In this document: one piece after another, positions 20,405 through 30,914 of the stretch
How positions within the stretch are numbered: position 1 is the stretch's first letter
How the letters are laid out: every line of letters starts with the position of its first letter
Assembly (NCBI GenBank): GCA_943789485.1
Contig: CALSUH010000005.1
Location: 310,001 to 374,000 of the forward strand
Reading direction: 5' to 3'
DNA length: 64,000 bases
From: an uncultured Pseudomonadales bacterium
Lineage (GTDB): Bacteria > Pseudomonadota > Gammaproteobacteria > Pseudomonadales > Pseudohongiellaceae
Position numbers and translations under genes: made by a program
The notes under the pieces: generated by a model
The model's database searches: none
What the model was told of the DNA's origin: nothing
Seen by the model: only the letters and a program-made list of their open reading frames with translations

Positions 20405-21586
20405 ATGCCATTCTTGCGCATGGATCAACAAAACCTCCAAGGGAAGCGTGTTCTTATACGCGAGGATCTTAACGTAGCCATCAATGATGGCGTGATTAGT
20501 AACGACACCAGAATCAGAGCTGCACTGCCGACTATCGAAATGGCGAGAGCAGCGGGTGCGGAAGTAATCATCATGTCGCATCTAGGCAGACCGGTTGAAG
20601 CGAAATCAATCGAGGAGCAGGCTGAATTTTCCTTGCAGCCGGTGGCGGCTAGATTAGCGAAGCTGCTCGGTTGTGATGTCGAGGTGAACCGTGACTATCT
20701 ATCTACGCCTCCCACTAGACGTGGATCCGGCAGCGTCACGCTATTGGAAAACGTGCGCATAAATGCCGGCGAGAAAGCAAACGATGATGCCCTCGCTAAA
20801 AGCTATGCAGCACTGTGCGATGTATTTGTAATGGACGCCTTCGGCACGGCACACCGTGCACAGGCCAGCACCCAGGGTGTTGCGAAGTATGCACTTATCG
20901 CCTGTGCAGGGCCGTTACTCGCTAGCGAACTCGATGCGCTGGAACGCTCTCTCAAGAATCCCGAAAGGCCCATGTTAGCGATAGTGGGCGGGGCAAAGGT
21001 CTCAAGCAAATTAGAAGTGCTTAAGAATTTATCGACAGAAGTTGATCAGCTCATCGTAGGTGGCGGTATAGCGAATACCTTTCTAGCGGCAAGCGGTGTC
21101 AATGTAGGCAAGTCATTATTTGAGTGCGATCTTATCGACACAGCTCAGGCCTTAATGGATACAACGTCTATTCCAATGCCGACTGACGTGATTGTTGCAA
21201 AAGAGTTTGATGTAAATGCTGTTGCAGTAACGAAGTTAGTCATCGATATCGATGACGATGACATGATCCTAGATATAGGCCCGGCAACAGCGATGCAGTT
21301 CGCAAAAATTATCGGTAATATGAAAACGATCATTTGGAATGGACCGATTGGCGTATTTGAGTTCGAGCAATTTTCAAATGGTACGCAGGCGATTGCTAAA
21401 GCGATAGCCGATAGTACCGGATTTTCTATCGCAGGCGGCGGAGAAACCATCGCGGCGATAGACAAATACGCAATTACAGACAAAGTCTCTTATATTTCAA
21501 CGGGAGGGGGCGCTTTCTTAGAATACGTGCAAGGCGCGGCTCTACCTGCGGTTGAAATCCTAGAGAAAAGAGCCAACGGCAGCTAA
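20405..21586 (+). CDS. pgk: Phosphoglycerate kinase
   Basis: Pgk interconverts 1,3-bisphosphoglycerate and 3-phosphoglycerate with ATP formation. The 393-residue length is normal. The N-terminal [19 protein letters not shown] (substrate-binding) and C-terminal [12 protein letters not shown] / [10 protein letters not shown] (nucleotide-binding) segments are all present. The usual RVDLNVP reads REDLNVA here, a mild variation. It is the third gene of the tkt-epd-pgk-fba run; pyruvate kinase, often found between pgk and fba in this class, is absent. Confidence 0.95.
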   Translation: MPFLRMDQQNLQGKRVLIREDLNVAINDGVISNDTRIRAALPTIEMARAAGAEVIIMSHLGRPVEAKSIEEQAEFSLQPVAARLAKLLGCDVEVNRDYLSTPPTRRGSGSVTLLENVRINAGEKANDDALAKSYAALCDVFVMDAFGTAHRAQASTQGVAKYALIACAGPLLASELDALERSLKNPERPMLAIVGGAKVSSKLEVLKNLSTEVDQLIVGGGIANTFLAASGVNVGKSLFECDLIDTAQALMDTTSIPMPTDVIVAKEFDVNAVAVTKLVIDIDDDDMILDIGPATAMQFAKIIGNMKTIIWNGPIGVFEFEQFSNGTQAIAKAIADSTGFSIAGGGETIAAIDKYAITDKVSYISTGGGAFLEYVQGAALPAVEILEKRANGS

Positions 21587-21644
21587 AATATTTTCAATAT
21601 TTAATCTACTGATAAAAAACAGACAACAGAGCAAAGGACGAACC

Positions 21645-22688
21645 ATGGCATTAATTAGTCTACGACAATTGTTAGATCACGCGGCAGAGAACGGATACGG
21701 TGTTCCCGCATTCAATGTAAATAACCTTGAACAAATTCGCGCGATTATGGAAGCGGCAGACGAGGCGAATAGCCCAGTTATTTTGCAGGCGTCGGCAGGC
21801 GCACGAAAATACGCAGGGTCAAATTTTTTAAAACATCTGATTCAAGCAGCTATCGAAGAATTTCCACATATACCCATTGTTATGCATCAGGATCATGGCG
21901 TTTCACCTGCAATATGCCAGCGGTCCATACAATTAGGCTTTTCTTCCGTGATGATGGATGGGTCGCTTGGAGAGGATGGTAAGACGCCCACAGATTTTGA
22001 TTACAACGTTTACGTCACCAAGACCACGGTCGATATGGCACATGCCTGCGGCGTATCAGTGGAAGGTGAGATCGGTTGCTTAGGCTCGCTCGAGACAGGC
22101 TTGGCTGGAGAGGAAGATGGAATCGGGGCGGAAGGTAAGCTCACTATGGCGCAGATGCTGACCTCTGTAGAGGAAGCTTCGGCCTTTGTAGAGGCGACGG
22201 GTGTTGATGCCTTAGCAATAGCGGTGGGCACTAGTCACGGGGCCTACAAATTTAGCCGCCCGCCAACGGGAGACATTCTGGCGATTGACAGAATAAAAGA
22301 AATTCATGCGAGAATTCCGAACACTCACTTAGTAATGCATGGGTCTTCCTCCGTGCCGCAGGAATGGTTGGCGACTATTAATGAATTCGGTGGCGAAATC
22401 CCAGAGACTTACGGCGTGCCCGTCGAAGAAATTCAGGAAGGCATTAAGCATGGCGTACGTAAAGTGAATATCGATACGGATCTACGCCTCGCATCCACGG
22501 GTGCCACGCGCAAGTTTCTTGCGGAAAATAAATCTGAATTCGATCCGAGAAAATTCCTGATCCCAACCATGGATGCGATGAAGGCTATCGTTCTTGCTAG
22601 GCTTGAGGCGTTCGGGACGGCGGGTCAAATTTCACATATCAAGAAAGTCTACAACCTAGAGCAGATGGCCGATCGCTACTCTAAATAG
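21645..22688 (+). CDS. fba: Class II fructose-bisphosphate aldolase
   Basis: This zinc-dependent aldolase cleaves or forms fructose 1,6-bisphosphate. The 347-residue protein matches the subtype found in both Calvin-cycle and glycolytic clusters: [18 protein letters not shown], the zinc ligand region [27 protein letters not shown] and [11 protein letters not shown] clear ribosome site (aaagga) precedes it. No rubisco or phosphoribulokinase gene is in the window, so a role in glycolysis and gluconeogenesis is the simpler reading. Confidence 0.95.
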   Translation: MALISLRQLLDHAAENGYGVPAFNVNNLEQIRAIMEAADEANSPVILQASAGARKYAGSNFLKHLIQAAIEEFPHIPIVMHQDHGVSPAICQRSIQLGFSSVMMDGSLGEDGKTPTDFDYNVYVTKTTVDMAHACGVSVEGEIGCLGSLETGLAGEEDGIGAEGKLTMAQMLTSVEEASAFVEATGVDALAIAVGTSHGAYKFSRPPTGDILAIDRIKEIHARIPNTHLVMHGSSSVPQEWLATINEFGGEIPETYGVPVEEIQEGIKHGVRKVNIDTDLRLASTGATRKFLAENKSEFDPRKFLIPTMDAMKAIVLARLEAFGTAGQISHIKKVYNLEQMADRYSK

Positions 22689-22742
22689 CCCAATAGTTGT
22701 TGAGCGAAAACCTAAATTTTGTGCGAAGAAAAATGAGAGAAG

Positions 22743-23746
22743 ATGTTCAGCAAGTTCGATGCTAACCAACTAAGGCAAAATCTGCAGAAAATAGATTTTC
22801 TGCCTAGTGGTGCCCAGCTTGATACTGAGGCAGCGCAGAACTATGCCGCCTATAAACGCCACTACGGTCTTAATTTTTCCGAACTAGACCCTAACTTAAA
22901 GGCCGCGAAATCGACTGTAGGAACCTTCTCTAGCGGAAACTATGAATTAGTTTGCCAGCATTTTCTGTCTTCAACACAAGCGCCCCGCAAGACCGCCTTT
23001 TTATTGCATGGTTATTTAGACCACGCTGGGTTGTATCGTCATTTGATAAAGCATCTGCTTGAGCGTGACATCGCGGTCATTATCTTCGATCTGCCTGGTC
23101 ATGGACTATCTAGCGGCGCGACTGCAAGCATCAGCTCATTTCAAGATTACAGTGCGGCGTTCGTAGCGTGTCTAAAGCTCGCCAAGAGCAGCAGCTTGCA
23201 TCGCCTTGGCTTACGATAGGGCAAAGCACTGGCGCAGCAATCATTATGGATATGCTATTAGAGAAGAGGTTGGAGAAAGAACTAGCGAAGGACATTTCGC
23301 TGCAAGATTTTATTCTTCTCGGGCCGCTGCTTAGACCAAAGCAATGGCGGCGTTCCAAGGTTATGTTTAGCTTAATCAGATTGTTTGCTGCGTCAACGCC
23401 GCGAAAGTTTAGCAAGAATAGTCACGATGCCGAGTTTCTTGATTTCATCAAGAACAAGGACGAGCTACAGAGCAGGATTCTTCCGCGTGAATGGGTTCTC
23501 GCAATGATGGACTACATCAATAGGTTTGAGGGATCGCCTCGGCATGAGCAATCATTGCAGATAATTCAAGGCAGGGGCGATGGGACTGTCGACTGGGAAA
23601 AGAATATCCCGAAAATAGTAGAGAAATTTCCCGGCTCTACGCTTCATTTTGTCGATGAGGCGGGGCACCACTTAGTGAATGAATCAGTACACTACCGAGA
23701 GCAGGTGTTCGCGCTCATAGACCGAATTTTGGGCATTTCTGTGTAA
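22743..23746 (+). pseudogene. Alpha/beta hydrolase (lysophospholipase-like), frameshifted
   Basis: This serine hydrolase of the monoacylglycerol lipase/lysophospholipase type (about 334 residues if repaired) is split in two frames. The first part (22743 to a stop at 23219) holds the oxyanion region FLLHGYLDHAGLYRHL and FDLPGHGLSSG. The second (open from about 23168 to 23746) holds the nucleophile elbow IGQSTGAAII and a C-terminal His region (DEAGHHLVNE). The frames join if one base is inserted around 23183-23190, giving Ala-Lys-x-Gln-Gln-Leu. All three catalytic elements survive, so loss must be recent or the sequence has an error. It follows fba by 54 bases and may be co-transcribed. Confidence 0.82.
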
Positions 23747-23822
23747 TTGTGTAGTGCTTCTGCGAGTACCGAAGCGGATGAATGCCCCAGGACTTGCAGT
23801 GCAGGCAAAGAAGTAGCCAGTC

Positions 23823-25052
23823 CTAGAATAAGACTCGGCAGCGAATAGTGCCCGGTACCTGATTCAGTTTCTCTAATGCCACTTCGCTATATTGTACGTC
23901 AATATCCATCACCACATAGCCAACGTGTTCATTGGTTTGTAGATATTGTGAGCTGATATTGATCCCCGTGCCTGAGAACACATTGTTTATTTCAGAGAGA
24001 ACGCCAGGTACGTTTTTATGAATATGCAAGAGTCGATGCTTTCCAGGATGCGCAGGCAGCGTTACTTCAGGGAAATTGACGGAGGCAAAGCTGGAGCCGT
24101 TGTCGCTGTACTTAATAAGCTTCTCCGCAACCTCGACTCCTATATTTTCCTGAGCCTCCATTGTGCTGCCCCCTACATGGGGAGTGAGGATGCAGTTGTC
24201 GAATTGGCGTAAAGGCGAAACGAATTCTTCCGCGTTCGACTTCGGCTCCTGAGGATAGACATCGATGGCGGCACCGGCGAGAGCCTTGTTCTGGAGTGCG
24301 CTGGCTAGCGCTTCGATATCAACTACCGAGCCACGTGAGGCATTAATCAAAATTGATTCTGGCTTCATCCAGCTTATCTGCTCGGCACCGATCATGTCTT
24401 GAGTCTGTTCAGTCTCTGGTACATGCAGGCTAACCACATCGCATTCGCGCATTAGCGTCTCGAGTGAGTCCATCTGCACTGCATTGCCTAGGGGCAGCTT
24501 GGTCACTACGTCGTATAAATAAACCTTCATGCCCATCGACTCGGCAAGTACACTGAGCTGCGAGCCAATATTTCCATAGCCTACGATGCCAAGTTTCTTG
24601 CCGCGTGTCTCGAAAGAGCCTTTTGCAGCCTTTTGCCAAACGCCTTTATGCAGCAGCGTATTTTTTTCTGGAATACCTCGGAGTAACAAAATTGACTGGC
24701 CTATGACTAACTCGGCTACGCTCCGAGTGTTGGAGAACGGCGCATTAAAGACGGGTATACCGCGTACTAGTGCCGCATCCATATCAACCTGATTTGTTCC
24801 GATGCAGAAGCAACCGACAGCCTGCAGTTTTTTGGATGCTGCAAACATTTGCTCTGTAAGCTGGGTCCTGGAGCGAATACCAACGAAATACGCGTCGGCA
24901 ATTTTCTCGGCGAGCTCGTCCCCTTCAAGTGAAGTTTTAAGGGCTTCAATATTCTCATAGCCCGACTTCTTCAGCGTATTGATAGCGCTCTGGTGAACGC
25001 CTTCCAATAGCAAAAACTTAATTTTTCGCTTTTCTAAGGATTTTGTATTCAT
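23823..25052 (-). CDS. serA: D-3-phosphoglycerate dehydrogenase
   Basis: SerA oxidises 3-phosphoglycerate to phosphohydroxypyruvate, the first step of serine synthesis. The 409-residue protein has a substrate domain, the NAD-binding GYGNIGSQLSVLAESMG, the catalytic SRGSVVD and HVGGSTMEAQENIG segments, and a C-terminal ACT domain (HIHKNVPGVLSEINNVFSGTGINI) for serine feedback inhibition, as in the E. coli-type enzyme. It is divergent from a D-2-hydroxyglutarate dehydrogenase-like gene starting 199 bases away. Confidence 0.96.
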   Translation of the reverse strand: MNTKSLEKRKIKFLLLEGVHQSAINTLKKSGYENIEALKTSLEGDELAEKIADAYFVGIRSRTQLTEQMFAASKKLQAVGCFCIGTNQVDMDAALVRGIPVFNAPFSNTRSVAELVIGQSILLLRGIPEKNTLLHKGVWQKAAKGSFETRGKKLGIVGYGNIGSQLSVLAESMGMKVYLYDVVTKLPLGNAVQMDSLETLMRECDVVSLHVPETEQTQDMIGAEQISWMKPESILINASRGSVVDIEALASALQNKALAGAAIDVYPQEPKSNAEEFVSPLRQFDNCILTPHVGGSTMEAQENIGVEVAEKLIKYSDNGSSFASVNFPEVTLPAHPGKHRLLHIHKNVPGVLSEINNVFSGTGINISSQYLQTNEHVGYVVMDIDVQYSEVALEKLNQVPGTIRCRVLF

Positions 25053-25251
25053 AGGATTGGGTTCATTGGTTTACGTTATAAAAGTCACAGCAACGTTATT
25101 TGTAATGACTAGTGCCGGTTTAATTTACCGGGGCATATCATCGTGAGCGATGCTCAAAAAGCTCGCGCATGGTAACATACTCTGCTTTTGCTATGCTCCG
25201 CAGGGCGTATTAATTTCAGAATCCAGCAGTGACAGAGGGAAGGACAGAGCT

Positions 25252-26649
25252 ATGAATTGCAGCAAACCAGAATTGCTGGAGAAGCTAGCTGAGATAGTGG
25301 GTGCAGGTTGGGTTAAGACCGGCGTTGATGACCTTGAGAAATACGGTAAAGACTGGACCAAAGCCTATCCTGCAAACCCCGTGGCAATCGTGTTGCCTAA
25401 CGGTACTGATGAAGTTATTGCGCTAGTCCAGCTGGCAAATCTTTTTGAAATAGCGCTAGTCCCGTCTGGTGGTCGTACTGGCTTGAGCGGCGGTGCGGTG
25501 GCTTCGAATGAAGAGTTGGTCGTAGCCTTCGATCGAATGAATAAGATTCTCGATTTCAATCCCGCCGATAGACAGGCTATTTGCGAGCCTGGTGTAGTTA
25601 CTGAACAGTTGCAGCAGTGTGCGGAACAGCAAGACCTATTCTATCCAGTTGATTTTGCATCTTCGGGTTCTAGCCAGTTAGGTGGAAATGTCTCGACCAA
25701 TGCAGGCGGTATAAAAGTCATTCGATATGGCATGACCCGTGAATGGATCAAGGGAATGAAGGTGGTCACCGGAAGTGGTGAGCTTCTGGATCTAAATCGC
25801 GGTTTAAATAAGAACGCAACAGGTTATGACTTTCGTCATCTCTTCACTGGAGCAGAAGGAACTCTTGGGTTTATAGTTGAGTTAACTGTGGCTCTTACCA
25901 ACAAGCCTAAAGACCCTACTGTCTTGGTGTTGGGTGTGGAAAAGATGGAGCGAATTATGCAAGTGCTACAGGCATTTCAGAGCAAACTCGATCTCACCGC
26001 CTTCGAATTTTTTTCCGAGAAGGCGCTTAAGCATGTTATCGAAGAGAAACAATTGCAGCGACCGTTCGCTACTGAGCCAGACTTCTATGCGCTAGTCGAG
26101 TTTGAGAATAACTCTGAGCAGGACATGGATACGGCGATGAATCTATTCGAGACATGTCTCGAAGAAGGCTGGGTTGTCGATGGCACTATTAGTCAAAATA
26201 GTACGCAGGCAAATAATCTTTGGCGACTGCGTGAAGACATATCGGAAACCATCTCAAAATTTACACCTTACAAGAATGACATCTCGGTTAAGGTTTCCAA
26301 GGTTCCAGAATTCTTACGGGAAGTTGATAGTTTGGTCACATCAGTCTATCCCGATTTCGAAATCATTTGGTTCGGTCACATAGGTGACGGAAATGTTCAT
26401 CTAAATATTCTTAAGCCAGATGCATTGGCGGCAGAAGCATTTTTCAAAGAGTGTTCGAAGGTTTCCGATCTGGTTTTCGAAATCGTAGCAAAACATGGCG
26501 GAAGTATTTCTGCTGAGCACGGTGTTGGTTTGCTAAAAAAACCATTCCTGCACTACTCCCGCAGTACATCAGAGATCGCTTATATGAAAGCGATAAAGAA
26601 AATATTCGACCCTAAGAATATTATGAACCCAGGAAAACTTTTTGATTAG
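25252..26649 (+). CDS. FAD-linked D-2-hydroxyglutarate dehydrogenase-like protein
   Basis: This is a flavoprotein of the GlcD/D-lactate dehydrogenase family. The FAD-binding PCMH domain shows PSGGRTGLSGGAV and the SSGSSQLGGNVSTNAGG segment near residues 75-160. The C-terminal domain has the metal/substrate motif IWFGHIGDGNVHLNI and the closing HGGSISAEHGVGLLKK. The ATG at 25252 was chosen because gggaagga lies upstream and family homology begins there. Divergent placement against serA fits a D-2-hydroxyglutarate dehydrogenase, which removes the by-product made when SerA reduces 2-oxoglutarate; glycolate or D-lactate remain possible substrates. Confidence 0.8.
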   Translation: MNCSKPELLEKLAEIVGAGWVKTGVDDLEKYGKDWTKAYPANPVAIVLPNGTDEVIALVQLANLFEIALVPSGGRTGLSGGAVASNEELVVAFDRMNKILDFNPADRQAICEPGVVTEQLQQCAEQQDLFYPVDFASSGSSQLGGNVSTNAGGIKVIRYGMTREWIKGMKVVTGSGELLDLNRGLNKNATGYDFRHLFTGAEGTLGFIVELTVALTNKPKDPTVLVLGVEKMERIMQVLQAFQSKLDLTAFEFFSEKALKHVIEEKQLQRPFATEPDFYALVEFENNSEQDMDTAMNLFETCLEEGWVVDGTISQNSTQANNLWRLREDISETISKFTPYKNDISVKVSKVPEFLREVDSLVTSVYPDFEIIWFGHIGDGNVHLNILKPDALAAEAFFKECSKVSDLVFEIVAKHGGSISAEHGVGLLKKPFLHYSRSTSEIAYMKAIKKIFDPKNIMNPGKLFD

Positions 26650-26874
26650 AGTAGCTATTGGTACAACGATGATGGGGCTAGGCCGCGTATGTACTACCCC
26701 AGATAACGAGTAAAAAGCCGCAGGTATAACCCTCGAAAAGCCGTTACAATTTGCAACACTTAGAATTTCCATCTACGAATTTATAGGTATACACTGACTA
26801 TTCGGTCGAATTTTCGCCGGGGGATTGCTTTAATCAGCGATTCGATTACTAGAATTTCAAGCACGAGAACAAGT

Positions 26875-27084
26875 ATGTCAGATTCAGTTGAGGGTACCGT
26901 TAAGTGGTTTAATGACGAGAAGGGGTTTGGTTTTATAGAGCAGGAAGGTGGCAAAGATGTATTCGTACATTTCAGTGCTATCAATGGCTCAGGAAGAAAG
27001 ACTCTTCAAGAAGGTCAGAAAGTAACCATGGAAGTAACCCAAGGCCAGAAAGGCCCTCAGGCAGAGAACGTAAATCCAATTTAG
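26875..27084 (+). CDS. Cold-shock family RNA chaperone
   Basis: This is a 69-residue OB-fold nucleic-acid-binding protein with both RNA-binding motifs, KGFGFIEQ (RNP1) and VFVHFSAI (RNP2), and the N-terminal [11 protein letters not shown] signature. It stands alone with about 225 bases before it, enough for the long leader common in csp genes, although no cold-box was identified. Which csp paralogue it is, and whether it is cold-induced, cannot be told. Confidence 0.93.
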   Translation: MSDSVEGTVKWFNDEKGFGFIEQEGGKDVFVHFSAINGSGRKTLQEGQKVTMEVTQGQKGPQAENVNPI

Positions 27085-27265
27085 TAAGGTCTTCAATGAC
27101 TTTATCTAAGTGGACTAACCGTCAATACTTGCTGAGATAAGAAAAAAGCGAACACTCGCTCTAGATTTATGTTTTGATCATGTATTAAGACTTTAGCTAT
27201 CTGGAGGGCGATACTTTAAGCGTTTTTTATTTTTTCGAAGCAATTAGCCACACTTCTTTTTCTCT

Positions 27266-27937
27266 TCAGGGCAGGTAAGTCTTGACCCCCGCGCTTGTTC
27301 CTAACAACAAGCGGTCAGCCCCTCGTTCTGCGAAAAGTCCATTACATACCACGCCCGTAATCTGATTGAGTTGAGTCTCTAGGTTTCTCGGCTCAAGGAT
27401 TTCAAGATTGTAGATATCGAGGATATTGTTACCGTTGTCGGTCACACAACCTTCCCGGTATACAGGATCACCGCCGAGTTTCACGATCTCTCTGGCGACA
27501 TAGCTACGTGCCATTGGAATAACCTCAACCGGCAAGGGAAACGTACCAAGTACTGGCACTAGTTTAGATTCGTCTGCGATACATACAAATTCTTCGGACG
27601 CCGCCGCGATAATTTTCTCGCGCGTTAAAGCGGCCCCTCCCCCTTTGATAAGTTGTAAGTGATCATTAGTTTCGTCGGCGCCATCAACATAGACACGCAA
27701 AGTTCCAGCACTATTGAGATCCAATACGGGAATGTTGAGCACTTTTAGGCGCCTAGCAGATTCTTCGGAGCTCGCAACAGTGGCGTATACTTTGTGTTGA
27801 ATTTTACCAAGTTCAGCGATAAATAGATTCGCAGTCGAGCCGGTACCGACACCGATAACGGTGTCGGCCTCTAGCAAGGACTCCACATATTCAAAGGCGG
27901 TTCGTGCTACGGCTTGTTTAAGCTCATATTGTGTCAT
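27266..27937 (-). CDS. rpiA: Ribose-5-phosphate isomerase A
   Basis: RpiA interconverts ribose 5-phosphate and ribulose 5-phosphate. The 223-residue protein has the phosphate-binding [12 protein letters not shown], the VDGADETND segment with catalytic Asp residues, and [12 protein letters not shown]. It starts 18 bases after psd on the same strand and closes the rsgA-sseA-psd-rpiA minus-strand group. Confidence 0.95.
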   Translation of the reverse strand: MTQYELKQAVARTAFEYVESLLEADTVIGVGTGSTANLFIAELGKIQHKVYATVASSEESARRLKVLNIPVLDLNSAGTLRVYVDGADETNDHLQLIKGGGAALTREKIIAAASEEFVCIADESKLVPVLGTFPLPVEVIPMARSYVAREIVKLGGDPVYREGCVTDNGNNILDIYNLEILEPRNLETQLNQITGVVCNGLFAERGADRLLLGTSAGVKTYLP

Positions 27938-27955
27938 GTTAACCCTCGTTTATTT

Positions 27956-28819
27956 CTATTCGCGCGCGCAAGCAACTTGCCCTAGCAGCTGACCCATTGC
28001 AACACTGGAAGTAGCTTCAAGTGAAGATTCAAATTTCATCGTGCCGTGTTGGAACAATACGATTGCTGTAGAACCAAGGCGAAATCGCCCTAACTCGCCA
28101 CCTAAAGGTAGCTGTACAGCGGGAACTTGATTCGAATAGTCGGTTATCTGAATCTCGCGTTTCCCCGGTATTGGACAGACTTCTCCGGCCCAGACCGTAT
28201 CTATTCCTGCGACAATCATTGCGCCAACTAATATGACGGCCATTGGACCGACCGCTGTATTAAACAGGCAGACTAGTCGTTCATTTCTTGCAAACAAATT
28301 CGGGACGGATTCGGCAGTGGTTTGATTGACTGAGAATAATTTGCCTGGCACATAAATTGTCTTTTTCAAAATACCAGCCATCGGCATGTGTACACGATGA
28401 TAGTCGCTAGGCGAGAGGTAAATCGTGGCAAACTTGCCTGACTGAAATAGCGCGGCCATCCGCGCGTCACCGGCAAGCAGACTCTCGCAGCTATAATGTT
28501 TTCCCTTTGCCTGCAAAAGATTACCGTCTGCTATATCGCCTAGCTGACTAACCTCACCATCGGCGGGGCACACTATCGCGCCTTGAGCTGTGGAAAGCGG
28601 CCTAGCGTCAGCTTGTAATTCCCGAGTAAAGAACGCGTTGAAGTTTTCAAACTTTCCTACGTCTTGAATTTTTGCCTGACTCAGGTCCACCTTGTAACGT
28701 TTGATAAAAGTGCGAATAAATAATTTACGCAATAAATGGTTCTGCGCCAATAAACCAACCCCTCGCGAGAGCAAGTGATGAGGTAGCAGATACTGAAAAA
28801 ATATAAATAGGCGCGACAT
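27956..28819 (-). CDS. psd: Phosphatidylserine decarboxylase proenzyme
   Basis: Psd makes phosphatidylethanolamine from phosphatidylserine at the inner membrane. The proenzyme cleaves itself at a Gly-Ser bond to create a pyruvoyl group; the LGST motif is visible near the C-terminus in RFRLGSTAIVLF. Conserved PADGEVSQLG and LSPSDYHRVHMP segments are present. Length is 287 residues from the ATG at 28819; a TTG two codons upstream is possible. It follows the sulfurtransferase gene by 46 bases. Confidence 0.95.
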   Translation of the reverse strand: MSRLFIFFQYLLPHHLLSRGVGLLAQNHLLRKLFIRTFIKRYKVDLSQAKIQDVGKFENFNAFFTRELQADARPLSTAQGAIVCPADGEVSQLGDIADGNLLQAKGKHYSCESLLAGDARMAALFQSGKFATIYLSPSDYHRVHMPMAGILKKTIYVPGKLFSVNQTTAESVPNLFARNERLVCLFNTAVGPMAVILVGAMIVAGIDTVWAGEVCPIPGKREIQITDYSNQVPAVQLPLGGELGRFRLGSTAIVLFQHGTMKFESSLEATSSVAMGQLLGQVACARE

Positions 28820-28865
28820 AGGCAATCTTCAATTAGGAAATATTTCTGTTGGTTACTTTTTGTAG

Positions 28866-29684
28866 TTACTTTTCGATAGGTACTTCTGGATCGTTTCCCC
28901 ACTCAGACCATGAGCCATCGTAAGCCCTTATGTCATAGCCAAGCGCCTTGCCGACAAGATAGGTTAAGCCCGAGCGGTGGTGAGTCTGACAATGAGTAAT
29001 TATTTTCATGTCTTTGTTTATGCCTAACTCATTAAGTTGCTGTTCTATATTCGACAAGGGTTTAAGGCGTAGGTCGTTATCTTTGTCTTGAAGGTCAAGC
29101 CAGTCTAGATTAGCGGCACCGGGGATATGTCCGTTTCGCAGCGCAGTCACCTTTATGCCATTGAATTCCTCTAAGGCTCTGGCATCCCAAACGATGGACT
29201 GAACATCACCGATACTAGATAGTACCTCATCTTTTGAGACGAGCAATTCCTCGCGAATATTTGCCGAAAAATTTGTAGGTTTTGGAATCGAATCGCCGGT
29301 GTTCATAGTCGACAAGGGGAAGCCCGCCTTCAGCCAAGCACTAAGCCCACCATCAAGGTAGGAATAACTTTCGTGTCCAATGATATCCAGTGTCCATATT
29401 AGTCTGCCAGCCCAGCCTCCACCCTCATCGTCATAAACAATAACGTGTTTGTCAGAGTTTAATCCAATCTTTGAGAAGAGAGCATCTAGTCTATCTTTAG
29501 TGGGCAACTTACCAACGGCGGGTTTTGCACCACTCATTAGTTCCGCAGGCTCAACTAAAATCGAGCCCGGGATATGATGGCTAGTAAATACAGCCTGCGG
29601 CACAACGCCGACGAGCAGAATATTGCCTTGACCCCGTGATTCGTTGAACACCTCTGGGGATAATATAAGTGGTAGCGTAGCCAT
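28866..29684 (-). CDS. sseA: Thiosulfate/3-mercaptopyruvate sulfurtransferase (two-domain rhodanese)
   Basis: This is a two-domain rhodanese that transfers sulfane sulfur from thiosulfate or 3-mercaptopyruvate to cyanide or thiols. The first, inactive rhodanese domain has HVIVYDDEGGGWAGRLIW; the second carries the catalytic Cys in ITHCQTHHRSGLTYLV and ends with DGSWSEWGNDPEVP, a typical C-terminus. The active loop reads CQTHHRS rather than CxxGxxA/T, so the substrate preference is uncertain. It lies between rsgA and psd. Confidence 0.88.
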   Translation of the reverse strand: MATLPLILSPEVFNESRGQGNILLVGVVPQAVFTSHHIPGSILVEPAELMSGAKPAVGKLPTKDRLDALFSKIGLNSDKHVIVYDDEGGGWAGRLIWTLDIIGHESYSYLDGGLSAWLKAGFPLSTMNTGDSIPKPTNFSANIREELLVSKDEVLSSIGDVQSIVWDARALEEFNGIKVTALRNGHIPGAANLDWLDLQDKDNDLRLKPLSNIEQQLNELGINKDMKIITHCQTHHRSGLTYLVGKALGYDIRAYDGSWSEWGNDPEVPIEK

Positions 29685-29739
29685 TCCTATTTATCTCTCG
29701 TTAGTAGTTGTAAGCGCGGCGGCTGCATAGCCGATTCTT

Positions 29740-30747
29740 CTAGCTTAGCTCATTCAAGGAATCAAGAATGCGAAAATAGCTCTCTACTCGTTCAATACTT
29801 ATCTGTCCGGCCTCTAGGGCAGCCTGTATTGCACAATCGGGTTCTGCTGTATGTGAGCAATCTCGAAATTTGCAGGAACCGGCAAACGGCCGGAATTCTA
29901 TGAATCCATCAAATACCTGCTGTTCATCTATGTGCCCAAGGCCGAACTCTCGAATCCCAGGCGAATCTATTAGATCGAATCGATGCATATGATACAGGGA
30001 AGAGGTAGTCGTGGTGTGAGTGCCCCGAGCCCAGGTTTCCGACAGTGGCGCCACGTCGGCGAGCTTGCTGCTATTCAGTTTGTTAAGCAAAGAGGATTTA
30101 CCTACGCCGGACTGTCCGACCAAAATTGTGGTCTGATTGGCTAAGGCCTGCTCCAATTCGGGCAAGCCGCGCCCGTCTTCGGCAGACACCTTGTAAATGG
30201 GATAGCCAATACTCCTGTAAGGCGACAACATATGGTCTAATTCAGTTAGTTCTTCGTGGTTTAACAGGTCTAGCTTGTTCAAAACTAATACGGCAGCCAG
30301 GTGCAGCTGTTCGATGGCTACAAGATAGCGATCTATAAGGCTCACATGGGGAGTTGGAGAAGAGGCAAAAACGACTAGCACACTATCTATATTGGCAGCG
30401 ATTGCTTTGAACTGTCCCTCGGGGCTAGGGCGGCCGAAGAAGTTTCGGCGCTGACCTAAGGCTAGAATTACTCCGCCATCAGCGCCATCGTCAGACCAGA
30501 CGACCAGATCCCCGGTAACCAATTTAGGCAGGTTTGATCTCTGTGTACACCGAATAAGCCGGCCCTGGTCATCATCAAGAAGAGACTCAACGTCTACATG
30601 TTGCCCGTAGTGGCTAATAATCCGCCCATTGCATTTTTCTAGCGAGGTTTGGGCATCAACAGAGTCGGCTTCATCACAGCCCAGCTGCTTGCGCTGATTC
30701 TGGGAAATGCGCGCCAATTGGTGTTTACTTAATCTTCTTTTACTCAT
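29740..30747 (-). CDS. rsgA: Ribosome small-subunit GTPase RsgA
   Basis: RsgA is a circularly permuted GTPase that tests and releases late 30S assembly intermediates. The order of motifs shows the permutation: NKLD (G4) first, then GQSGVGKSSLLN (G1), the TTTTS switch region, and DSPGIREFG (G3). An N-terminal OB fold precedes this, and a C-terminal zinc knuckle follows (CKFRDCSH, then C-A-I-Q). The 335 residues match the family. It is divergent from orn, as in E. coli and Pseudomonas. Confidence 0.96.
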   Translation of the reverse strand: MSKRRLSKHQLARISQNQRKQLGCDEADSVDAQTSLEKCNGRIISHYGQHVDVESLLDDDQGRLIRCTQRSNLPKLVTGDLVVWSDDGADGGVILALGQRRNFFGRPSPEGQFKAIAANIDSVLVVFASSPTPHVSLIDRYLVAIEQLHLAAVLVLNKLDLLNHEELTELDHMLSPYRSIGYPIYKVSAEDGRGLPELEQALANQTTILVGQSGVGKSSLLNKLNSSKLADVAPLSETWARGTHTTTTSSLYHMHRFDLIDSPGIREFGLGHIDEQQVFDGFIEFRPFAGSCKFRDCSHTAEPDCAIQAALEAGQISIERVESYFRILDSLNELS

Positions 30748-30914
30748 CGATAGGCGGTAACTAGCATCATGGTACTGGTAACTGTTCCGGAATGAACAAA
30801 GGATAAGATTATTGCATATTCCACTTGGGGAAGCTTTGCTACAATCGCCCTGCGATCGAAAACTTTACGCCACAATGATCGAACTTTTTATGGTAAATCT
30901 GGTGGGAAATCGGA

